Position numbers and translations under genes: made by a program. A DNA stretch of 39,191 bases, taken from contig JAGVXB010000029.1 in assembly GCA_018303995.1 (NCBI GenBank), positions 1 to 39,191 on the forward strand, given 5' to 3'. Positions within the stretch are counted from its first letter, which is position 1. Each line of letters begins with the position of its first letter. This stretch comes from Candidatus Pacearchaeota archaeon. GTDB taxonomy: Archaea > Nanobdellota > Nanobdellia > Pacearchaeales > GW2011-AR1. Below are positions 30,667 through 37,898 of the stretch, one piece after another. The notes under the pieces were generated by a model, which was not told the DNA's origin, made no database searches, and saw only the letters and a program-made list of their open reading frames with translations.

Positions 30667-30676
30667 CTTTAAATAC
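30667..30676 (+). promoter_or_regulatory. TATA box for secreted 466-aa protein
   Basis: The sequence CTTTAAATAC is centred 25-26 bp before the ATG at 30697. Confidence 0.5.
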
Positions 30677-30696
30677 ATTCACGAATATATAAATAA

Positions 30697-32097
30697 ATGA
30701 AAAGAGGAGCAATATTATTTATAATCCTATCCTTAACTCTCATTCCATTAGTTTTTGCAGAAGACCTTTTTGGAGAAACGCCCACACATGTGACTACAGG
30801 ATATCAAGGTTCTGCAAATATTGGTTTCAATAATCTTGAGAACTGGCCTGCAGATGTAATTCAGGAATTTAAAGATACTCATGATAGAATCCTTGCAAAG
30901 TGTAAATCTGGAGAACATGATAATTGGGAGATGACTAGATCGACTTCAGGAACTGACAGCGGATTATATCACGAAAAGTTATTTGGTACAAGTGACTTCG
31001 AGTCTCAAAGAAAAGAAATGCAAAAAATGCCCTCATATGATGTCGATAGATGGAATCAAGCATTCCGAGACGCTTCTGCAGTTCAAGGCTCAAATGTGCT
31101 TACATATAGCGATGTTATAGAATCTAAAAAATGTCCTGCCCCTCAAGGTCCAAACAGCGTAGTTTACGTTTATTCCGAAGTTCTATCTGTTAGCCGATCT
31201 TCAGCAAATAGCTCTAAAACTTACTCGGCAACATTTAGCTGTCAAACATGGGACTGCGAGAAAACATTAATTCCTCCAAAGAATATTCCTCCAATAATAG
31301 ATTCCATTAACCCGCTTATTGAAAGAGCACCTACTAAGGTAATAGACATATTAGGTGGAAAAGAAATAGGGCTATTAGTTACTAGCAAAGAAGGTGTTAA
31401 GGAGAATTATTTAGTCTCTTTTGAAGGCTCGAAAATAAAGTCAATAGAAAAAGCTCCTTCAACAAAAGAGTTTTCTATTACGATTAAAACATCCCCTGAA
31501 TTTATGAATAAATTAGTCAAGAGTGGCAATCCCAGTGTAACTATCCAACAAGCAGTGAAAAACGGCAATGTTGTTTTAAGTGGCTCCGGCATTACTAATA
31601 AAGCAATAGTAGCTGGACTAAATTTATATTTCACTCCTGAAAAAAAAGAAGTTCTTGAAACATTTACAGTTAATAATCCTACAAATATGCAATATAATGG
31701 CGAGTCCGCGCTAGTTACTCCGCGAGTTGAGAATAGGCCTGTAATTATAACCCTTCCTAGCAGACCAACAACTCCGATTGTATCAGGAGTACAAGGAAAT
31801 ATGATAGGTTACACTACTCCCATAGCACAATGGGCAGCAAACCAACTATATCAAGAATCAATAAGAGGTCCAGGAGAAGGATTGCCTACATACGGAGTTG
31901 CATCGAGATATAGCAATAATGCAGGAATATATCGTTTGAACGTTAATAATAATCCTCCTAGAACACCCTCTACAAGCATTCCGTTAAGTGCAAACAATAA
32001 TGCTAAAAATATGTATGCTGGATTAACATATGGTGCAAGCGCAAAAGTTGCAACAACAACGACAACATATAATCTTGCAAAAGTAGGGAGAAAATAA
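30697..32097 (+). CDS. Secreted protein of unknown function (466 aa)
   Basis: A clear signal peptide (residues 1-21, ending LVFAED) is followed by a cysteine-containing region (about 50-190, five cysteines). Next comes a compact domain around residues 205-310 (IDILGGKEIGLLVTSKEG through NGNVVLSGSGI). Its strand-helix-strand order loosely recalls an SCP2-like lipid-binding fold; this is a weak resemblance. The last ~150 residues are low-complexity, rich in Asn, Ser, Thr, Pro and Tyr, as in surface-exposed tails. There is no C-terminal membrane anchor. The next gene starts 1 nt after the stop and encodes a membrane-anchored partner candidate. Confidence 0.72.
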   Translation: MKRGAILFIILSLTLIPLVFAEDLFGETPTHVTTGYQGSANIGFNNLENWPADVIQEFKDTHDRILAKCKSGEHDNWEMTRSTSGTDSGLYHEKLFGTSDFESQRKEMQKMPSYDVDRWNQAFRDASAVQGSNVLTYSDVIESKKCPAPQGPNSVVYVYSEVLSVSRSSANSSKTYSATFSCQTWDCEKTLIPPKNIPPIIDSINPLIERAPTKVIDILGGKEIGLLVTSKEGVKENYLVSFEGSKIKSIEKAPSTKEFSITIKTSPEFMNKLVKSGNPSVTIQQAVKNGNVVLSGSGITNKAIVAGLNLYFTPEKKEVLETFTVNNPTNMQYNGESALVTPRVENRPVIITLPSRPTTPIVSGVQGNMIGYTTPIAQWAANQLYQESIRGPGEGLPTYGVASRYSNNAGIYRLNVNNNPPRTPSTSIPLSANNNAKNMYAGLTYGASAKVATTTTTYNLAKVGRK

Positions 32098-32098
32098 C

Positions 32099-32575
32099 AT
32101 GGGAACAAAAGATAATCAAAAACAAATTCCTCGTAAAGGAAAAAAGAAATGGATTTTCCTAATCCTATTAGTTATTATTGCAGGAGCAGTATTTTGGTTT
32201 TTACAAAAGGGCTCACCCGGAGAAGCAGTTTCAATAGAAGAAGATATTGAATTAAATCCTGATAACTCGCAATTGTATTCATTACTTTCCGAAGCAGGAA
32301 TAACGGACGCAATGATCGACGTGCAAGAAAAAGAAACACTTATTGCACTTTCAATACCTCAAGTACAAAATAAAGAAGATGTCTTGTCATTTGTTTACGG
32401 AGCAGCAACCGGATTCTCACACAATGCAGATAAAATAACTGTGCACATATTAACCCAAAGCGAAGTAGAAGAATATTCAGTCACAACTGAGAATGTTGTA
32501 AAATACGCAGATGGAAAATTGACAAAAGAAGAATTTAACAACGCAGTAATTAAGCAGACATTTCCACTTCAATAG
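32099..32575 (+). CDS. Single-TM extracytoplasmic protein (158 aa)
   Basis: Unrecognised. A Lys-rich cytoplasmic stub (residues 1-17, RKGKKK), one membrane helix (about 18-36) and an outside domain of about 115 residues, acidic and alpha/beta in appearance. It starts 1 nt after the secreted-protein gene, implying co-translation and perhaps interaction. It has no sequons or cysteines. Confidence 0.7.
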   Translation: MGTKDNQKQIPRKGKKKWIFLILLVIIAGAVFWFLQKGSPGEAVSIEEDIELNPDNSQLYSLLSEAGITDAMIDVQEKETLIALSIPQVQNKEDVLSFVYGAATGFSHNADKITVHILTQSEVEEYSVTTENVVKYADGKLTKEEFNNAVIKQTFPLQ

Positions 32576-32586
32576 TAACTAAACTT

Positions 32587-32594
32587 CTATAAAC
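32587..32594 (+). promoter_or_regulatory. TATA box for 60-aa gene
   Basis: CTATAAAC is centred 25-26 bp before the ATG at 32616. Confidence 0.45.
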
Positions 32595-32615
32595 TATCCA
32601 CATCACAAAGGCATC

Positions 32616-32798
32616 ATGTCAATAAAAATAAATTTGGAAGAAAAATATCATTCAGGCGAAAGCGACGGTGAATCTTACAGATGGCAGGACAGAAATCCTC
32701 CTAAAACTAACAATATATATCAACCTCCAAGAATAAGGCAAAATCCCCCAAGATACCCAGAGCACAGATCTCAGGATATAGATGATAAATACAAATAA
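32616..32798 (+). CDS. Small disordered 60-aa protein
   Basis: Unrecognised. It is very hydrophilic, rich in Pro, Arg, Asn and Tyr (PPRIRQNPPRYPEHRSQD) and probably unstructured. The correct promoter spacing and an open frame in a compact genome argue that it is expressed; the composition alone would not. Confidence 0.5.
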   Translation: MSIKINLEEKYHSGESDGESYRWQDRNPPKTNNIYQPPRIRQNPPRYPEHRSQDIDDKYK

Positions 32799-32831
32799 CA
32801 ACAAACCCTCCAAACCGCAATCACAACAAAT

Positions 32832-32840
32832 CCTATAAAC
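32832..32840 (+). promoter_or_regulatory. mre11-rad50 TATA box
   Basis: CCTATAAAC is centred 25 bp before the mre11 ATG at 32861. Confidence 0.5.
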
Positions 32841-32860
32841 TCCACAACTAGAAAAATATC

Positions 32861-34009
32861 ATGAAATTCGCGCATCTAGCAGACTGTCACTTAGGTAGCT
32901 GGAGATACCCTGAATTACAGCATTTAAACTTTGAAAGCTTCAAATATGCCTTAGATATGTGTAAAAAAGAAAAAATTGATTTTGTTTTAATAGCGGGCGA
33001 TTTATTCGACTCGGCATATCCCCCAATAGAAATAATAAAAGACACATTTAACGAGTTTAGAAAGTTAAAAGAAGCAAACATACCCGTTTTTATCATAGCA
33101 GGTAGTCATGACTACTCAATTTCAGGAAAAAGCTTTCTAGATGTTCTAGAAAAATCAGGTTTCGCAGTAAATGTATATAAATCAGAAGAAAGAAACGGCT
33201 CGATAATCTTAGAACCCACAATTTACAAAAACGTAGCCATTTACGGTTTCCCAGGTAAAAAAACTGGTCTTGAGGTCTACGATATTCCTAAAATAAGATT
33301 ACAAGATGCTCCAGGATTATTTAAAATTTTAATGCTTCACACAACATTAAAAGACGCACTCCCAACATTAGACATTCCATCAGTAGATAGAAAAATTCTT
33401 CCTCAAGTAGATTACATTGCTCTAGGCCATTTACATCTATTGTACGAAAAAGAAAATGCAGTATATGGAGGTCCAATATATCCAAATAATGCAAGCGAAT
33501 TAGAGGACTTAAAATACGGAGCTTTTTACATAGTCGACACAAATAAAAATATAAAACGTCACAATATAAAATTAAAAGATGTCTTAGTTTTAGACTTAGA
33601 AATAACAGATTCTTTAGAAGGCACTGAAACAATAATCAAAGAATTAAAAAATCAACCATTAAAAGATAAAATACTAATATTAAAATTAAAAGGAGTCTTA
33701 GAACGAGGAAAGATAGTAGACATAAATTTCAACAAAATAGAGGAATTCGCAAGAAGTCAAGGAGTTTTCTGTTTCTTAAAAAACACAACAAAGTTATTCT
33801 TTCCCATTGTAGAAATGGATGTATCTCCTCAAACAGAAGACTTCGAGAAAGAAATAGTAAATAACTTTTGCATAAAAAATCCTCATGAACTAAATAAACA
33901 CATCCCTTTACTGCTGTCAACTCTTAATTTAGAAAAAAAAGAAGATGAAATATCAAGAACATTCGAAGATAGATTATTTGCAGATTCAAAAAGGATATTA
34001 TTCCCATGA
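32861..34009 (+). CDS. mre11: DNA double-strand-break nuclease Mre11
   Basis: The nuclease of the Mre11-Rad50 complex that processes DNA ends. Phosphoesterase motifs are in order: ADCHLG (Asp8, His10), GDLFD (Asp47), AGSHDYS (residues 80-86), LHTTL near 165 and GHLHLLY near 190. The second-metal Asn of the usual GNHD motif is Ser82 here, with His83 and Asp84 kept. The C-terminal part (about 250-382) corresponds to the capping and Rad50-binding region. At 382 aa the length is normal for archaea. The stop overlaps the rad50 start (ATGA). Confidence 0.95.
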   Translation: MKFAHLADCHLGSWRYPELQHLNFESFKYALDMCKKEKIDFVLIAGDLFDSAYPPIEIIKDTFNEFRKLKEANIPVFIIAGSHDYSISGKSFLDVLEKSGFAVNVYKSEERNGSIILEPTIYKNVAIYGFPGKKTGLEVYDIPKIRLQDAPGLFKILMLHTTLKDALPTLDIPSVDRKILPQVDYIALGHLHLLYEKENAVYGGPIYPNNASELEDLKYGAFYIVDTNKNIKRHNIKLKDVLVLDLEITDSLEGTETIIKELKNQPLKDKILILKLKGVLERGKIVDINFNKIEEFARSQGVFCFLKNTTKLFFPIVEMDVSPQTEDFEKEIVNNFCIKNPHELNKHIPLLLSTLNLEKKEDEISRTFEDRLFADSKRILFP

Positions 34010-36069
34010 TTTTCAAAAATATACGCCTGAAGAATATAAGAAGTTACAAAGAAACGGAAATAAAATTCCCGGAAGGAGCAGTCTTATTGGCAGGAGACGT
34101 AGGTTCAGGAAAAACAACAGTTCTTTTAGCCATAGAATATGCCTTATTCGGACTCCAGCCAGGGCAGAGAGGTTCATCGTTATTATCTAACAGCGAAGAA
34201 TATGGCGAAGTATCTTTAGAAATAGATATAGATGGAATAAAAGTTGTAATTGACCGTGGACTTAAAAGAAATGCAAAGTCTATAAATCAAGATTTTGCAG
34301 CAATAACAATAAATGACATTCGTTTCGAGTCGTCTGTAACCGAAGTCAAACAAAAAATAATAGAATTATTGAATTATCCAATGGATTTCGTAAGAAAAAA
34401 TAATCTTGTTTACAGATATACGGTTTACACACCACAAGAAGAGATGAAACAAATAATTATTGAAGATACTGAAGTTCGTTTAGATGTTCTAAGGCATGTA
34501 TTCGGAGTAGACAAATACAAACGCATTCAAGACAACGCACAAAGAATAATAATGTGGATTCGCGAGGAGTCTAGAACTCTTCAGATAGAGTCAGCCCTTC
34601 TAGACGTAAAAAGAAACGAGCTAGACTCAAATCTAAAATTTATAAAAATTCTAGAATCTAAAATATTAGTTAAAGAAGAAGAAATAAAACAATCAAAAAA
34701 CGCTAGAGAAATTCAACAAAAAGAAGTAGATTCTCTGATTCAATTAGTCACTGAAAAAGAAAATTTCAAAAAAGAAATAGAAAAGTCTGCAATAATGGCA
34801 AACAATAAACAAGAACAAATTTCGAGAATTTTAAAAGACATAAAAGAAATAGATGAATCTATAGGAAATACAAAAATACAACCTGAATATACAAAATTAA
34901 GTACAATTCTAGAACAAATATCTAAAACAAAGAAGACTATAGAGTTATTGGACAAAGAATACCTAGATCTGAATTCTAAAAATCACTCGCTAGATATTCT
35001 AAAAAATCAAGAATTAAGTAAAAAAAGCAGGGTCTTTCAAATGAATTTTTGCCCAACGTGTCTTCAAGACGTCCCAGAGGTCCACAAACACAACATCATG
35101 AATGCTACTGAATCAAGCATAAAAGAAATAGAAAAAAATAAAATGGCATTAGCATCAGAAATAACTAGAATAGAAACAGAATTAAAGAAACAAAAAGAAG
35201 ATTTAAAAAATCTCGAGCATGAGCGTATAACAATAGAAATACAGAATGTTAAACAAGAGAATATAGATAAATATATTAAGAAAAAAGAAGAACTTCTAAA
35301 AAATAAGGAGTCAATTGAGAAAGATTTAGTATTGATTAACGAACACATAGACTCGCTAAAAAAACATTCCTTGGAGTATACAAAATTCGAGAATTTATTA
35401 AAAATTAAAAAAGAAGAATTATCAAAAATATTAGAATCGGAACAAAAAAAAGAAATAGAATTTGCAGAAATAAGAAAAGAAACTGAGTTAATAAACAAAG
35501 AAATAAATAAATTAGAAAAAGAAATATACATTGGTGAACGTTCAAGACAAAAATTAATCTCAATGTTAGATATAGAAAACTGGCTTTCAAACAATTTTTC
35601 AAACCTCATCAAATTCACAGAAAAAAATATTCTAATAGCATTAAGAAAAGAATTCACCAAGATCTTCAATAAATGGTTTTCAGTGCTTACAACAGACTCA
35701 TTTGAGGTCTACTTAGACGAAAATTTCTCTCCAGTCATAGTTCACAATGAATTTGAACTGGACTATCAATTCCTTTCAGGAGGAGAAAGAACAGCTGTGG
35801 CGTTAGCCTACAGACTAGCATTAAACCAGCTAATAAATTCAATTTTAAGTAAAATAAAGACTCAAGATGTAATAATTCTAGACGAGCCAACAGAAGGTTT
35901 CTCAGAACAACAATTAGACAAAGTAAGAGATATGCTTCAGGAAATGCATTTAAAACAACTCCTAATAGTCAGCCACGAATCAAAAATGGAAGGTTTCGTA
36001 GACCATGTTATTCGTTTTAGAAAAGTTAACGGAGTTTCGACAGTAGTAGTCGAGAACGATAAAGTTTAG
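34006..36069 (+). CDS. rad50: DNA repair ATPase Rad50 (short coiled coil)
   Basis: An SMC-like ATPase that bridges DNA ends and controls Mre11. Walker A is GDVGSGKTT (residues 30-38). Coiled-coil arms run from about 190 to 345 and 355 to 530, with the zinc hook Cys349-Pro-Thr-Cys352 at the tip. The ABC signature is LSGGERTAVAL (590-600) and Walker B is VIILDEPTEGF with Asp626 and Glu627. At 687 aa it is well below the usual ~850-900 of archaeal Rad50, so the arms are short. It overlaps mre11 by four bases. The nurA and herA genes that often accompany the pair are not in the window. Confidence 0.96.
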   Translation: MIFKNIRLKNIRSYKETEIKFPEGAVLLAGDVGSGKTTVLLAIEYALFGLQPGQRGSSLLSNSEEYGEVSLEIDIDGIKVVIDRGLKRNAKSINQDFAAITINDIRFESSVTEVKQKIIELLNYPMDFVRKNNLVYRYTVYTPQEEMKQIIIEDTEVRLDVLRHVFGVDKYKRIQDNAQRIIMWIREESRTLQIESALLDVKRNELDSNLKFIKILESKILVKEEEIKQSKNAREIQQKEVDSLIQLVTEKENFKKEIEKSAIMANNKQEQISRILKDIKEIDESIGNTKIQPEYTKLSTILEQISKTKKTIELLDKEYLDLNSKNHSLDILKNQELSKKSRVFQMNFCPTCLQDVPEVHKHNIMNATESSIKEIEKNKMALASEITRIETELKKQKEDLKNLEHERITIEIQNVKQENIDKYIKKKEELLKNKESIEKDLVLINEHIDSLKKHSLEYTKFENLLKIKKEELSKILESEQKKEIEFAEIRKETELINKEINKLEKEIYIGERSRQKLISMLDIENWLSNNFSNLIKFTEKNILIALRKEFTKIFNKWFSVLTTDSFEVYLDENFSPVIVHNEFELDYQFLSGGERTAVALAYRLALNQLINSILSKIKTQDVIILDEPTEGFSEQQLDKVRDMLQEMHLKQLLIVSHESKMEGFVDHVIRFRKVNGVSTVVVENDKV

Positions 36070-36123
36070 AATTATTATTGAAACATTTGTCCAATATCCA
36101 GTAGGTATTTGAAGATATTCCAA

Positions 36124-37065
36124 TTAGACTGAATATCTTGTTGGTTGTATCATTGAAAGTGTATACCCTCTATCCTCGCTTGTAGTTAGAAGTTCTGTCC
36201 TAAAACCTGCATCAGATAACAATTTCGTAAATGTCCATTCAGTAAACTTAGCTGATCTCCCAAGCAGAATTAACTCATTTTTCTTTAATGTAAAAGACTC
36301 TGAACCGACTTTTACACCAACATCTTTCTTAAGTTTCAACTTAACTTCTATTCTATTTTCATTAGCATTCCAATTAACAACATTTTCAGAATTGCTATCA
36401 TTGAAGCCAATTTTATTTGGTATAAATTTTAGTAAATTTTGCACTATTTCTGCAGTGTAATGGGGAATAAGTTGTTCAGCTTTAACAAGATTAGTCATTT
36501 CCATTCCAATAATTAAATAGTCTTCAGAACTCATAGATTCCAATATGTTTGATAGTACTCTATTCATATCTGAAAAGTTTCCTAAAGTGCTTCCTAAGAA
36601 CAGCAGTAAGTTTGCAGTACTTTCTTTTCTTAAACCATAAATCTTGTCTGAGAATTGTCCAGAATCAAGATCTAACAAAACCTTATCTGAATTTACATTG
36701 AAATCCTTCTTTATCTTTTTCTCTGCTAGGTTTAACATTTCTTCAGAGATATCAACAGGCACATAATTAAACTTAATTTTTTTCTCATTGAGTTTTTCTA
36801 ATATTGGATAAGCTGGTGTTCCATCTCCACAACCAATATCAATAACGTTAAGCTGACCTACCCCTTCATATTTTCTGAGAAAATCTTCAGTTCTTGAACT
36901 TAATAGCTTTCTTTCTATCAAGTTTATTCCTCCTTTTTTTGCTCTTTCTTGAGCAATAGCTACCCAATTATAAGCTCCCTCTCCGAGATAGGCAAACTTT
37001 AAAGGAATCTCTCCCCTTCCTTTAATTGCGGTTAAAAGTTCAAACTCTTGTTTCTTCGTAAACAT
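36124..37065 (-). CDS. EgtD-like SAM methyltransferase (DUF2260/Methyltransf_33 family)
   Basis: A 313-aa methyltransferase. The SAM motif VIDIGCGDGTPAYPI is at about residues 74-88, followed by YVPVDISEEML. The family signature LLFLGSTLGNFSDMNRVLSNI is at about 153-173. EgtD enzymes trimethylate histidine in ergothioneine synthesis, but related proteins have other substrates. No egtB-like gene is nearby, so a histidine substrate is not claimed. It is divergent from psmB; a TATA-like box at 37084-37095 lies 25 bp before the ATG. Confidence 0.78.
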   Translation of the reverse strand: MFTKKQEFELLTAIKGRGEIPLKFAYLGEGAYNWVAIAQERAKKGGINLIERKLLSSRTEDFLRKYEGVGQLNVIDIGCGDGTPAYPILEKLNEKKIKFNYVPVDISEEMLNLAEKKIKKDFNVNSDKVLLDLDSGQFSDKIYGLRKESTANLLLFLGSTLGNFSDMNRVLSNILESMSSEDYLIIGMEMTNLVKAEQLIPHYTAEIVQNLLKFIPNKIGFNDSNSENVVNWNANENRIEVKLKLKKDVGVKVGSESFTLKKNELILLGRSAKFTEWTFTKLLSDAGFRTELLTTSEDRGYTLSMIQPTRYSV

Positions 37066-37083
37066 ATAAAAAGAGATGTATCG

Positions 37084-37095
37084 CTCTTTATTAAC
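37084..37095 (-). promoter_or_regulatory. TATA box for EgtD-like gene
   Basis: The complement reads GTTAATAAAGAG, centred 25 bp before the ATG at 37065. Confidence 0.45.
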
Positions 37096-37146
37096 ATTTC
37101 TTTACTGACATTTCAAGACTCACTGAACACTTAGTTAGTTTATCGA

Positions 37147-37172
37147 TTAAATTTTCGAACAGGAAAATTTAA
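37147..37172 (+). promoter_or_regulatory. Operator-like inverted repeat at the psmB promoter
   Basis: Two perfect 10-bp arms (TTAAATTTTC and GAAAATTTAA) flank the 6-bp spacer GAACAG. The right arm runs into the TATA-like region (AATTTAAATA, then TTTAAAG at 37181-37187). A repressor or activator site for psmB is plausible. Confidence 0.45.
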
Positions 37173-37180
37173 ATACTCTG

Positions 37181-37187
37181 TTTAAAG
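37181..37187 (+). promoter_or_regulatory. Candidate psmB TATA box
   Basis: TTTAAAG is centred 34 bp before the ATG at 37218, giving a leader of about 8 nt. AATTTAAATA at 37167-37175 is an alternative. Confidence 0.4.
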
Positions 37188-37217
37188 TCTAACTTAAGAG
37201 GTATTTTCTATTTTATA

Positions 37218-37889
37218 ATGGATCAAGAAATTGCAAAGCACGTTCTAAAGACTGGAACGTTAACCATAGGCATAGTCTGCAAAGACGGCATAGTTGTAGC
37301 GGCAGACAGGCGTCAGTCCTACGGTGGTCAAGGTGGAGGCGTTTCATATTTAGCAGGCACAGCAAAAAAAATCTTAGAAGTCACTGATAGAATGGTTGCT
37401 ACAACTGCGGGAACAGCATCAGACACAAGAAAAGTTCTAGAAATTTTAAGAGCAGAATTTAAATTGAAAGAATTAAGAACAAAAGAAAAAATAACCGTTC
37501 CTGAAGCAGCAAGTTTCTTAGCAAACATGGTTTATGGGAACATCCGTACGCCTTCGATAATTCCAAGCATAACTCACTTTATTTTATCAGGATACGACGA
37601 AAAAGGATTGTACTTATATGATATTTCACCGGACGGATATATTCAACAACATGAAACATGTGTTGCGACTGGTAGCGGAATAATGCAAGCACACCCTATT
37701 TTAGACTTAGAATACGAAAAAAACATGAGCTTAGATAAGGGCATCGATTTAGCAACAAAGTGTATTCGTGCGGCAATGGCTCGCGAGCCATCAGTAGGGG
37801 CAGGAATTGACATCTACACAGTTAAGAAAGGTGAAATTAAGCAAGTTGTAGATAAAGAGGTAAGATCTTCTTTTGAAACAGCAAAGTAG
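37218..37889 (+). CDS. psmB: Proteasome beta subunit (catalytic)
   Basis: The proteolytic subunit of the 20S proteasome. A 13-residue propeptide (MDQEIAKHVLKTG) precedes the catalytic Thr14, released by self-cleavage after Gly13. The acid (AADRR, Asp30) and the active-site Lys in TAKKILEV are present. Between them is a Gly-rich stretch, YGGQGGGVSY, about five residues longer than the Thermoplasma enzyme at this place. SGYDEKGLYLYDISPDG and VATGSGIMQA are typical of archaeal beta subunits. At 223 aa it is full length. It is followed 9 bp later by fttA, an adjacency seen in other archaea. Confidence 0.97.
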   Translation: MDQEIAKHVLKTGTLTIGIVCKDGIVVAADRRQSYGGQGGGVSYLAGTAKKILEVTDRMVATTAGTASDTRKVLEILRAEFKLKELRTKEKITVPEAASFLANMVYGNIRTPSIIPSITHFILSGYDEKGLYLYDISPDGYIQQHETCVATGSGIMQAHPILDLEYEKNMSLDKGIDLATKCIRAAMAREPSVGAGIDIYTVKKGEIKQVVDKEVRSSFETAK

Positions 37890-37898
37890 AGTTCTATA

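Noticed and set aside
33321-33632. Leucine-rich open frame opposite mre11
   Set aside because: It is a shadow of the well-supported mre11 coding frame.
35064-35669. Serine/phenylalanine-rich open frame opposite rad50
   Set aside because: It is the complement of the Lys/Glu-rich coiled coil, with no promoter.
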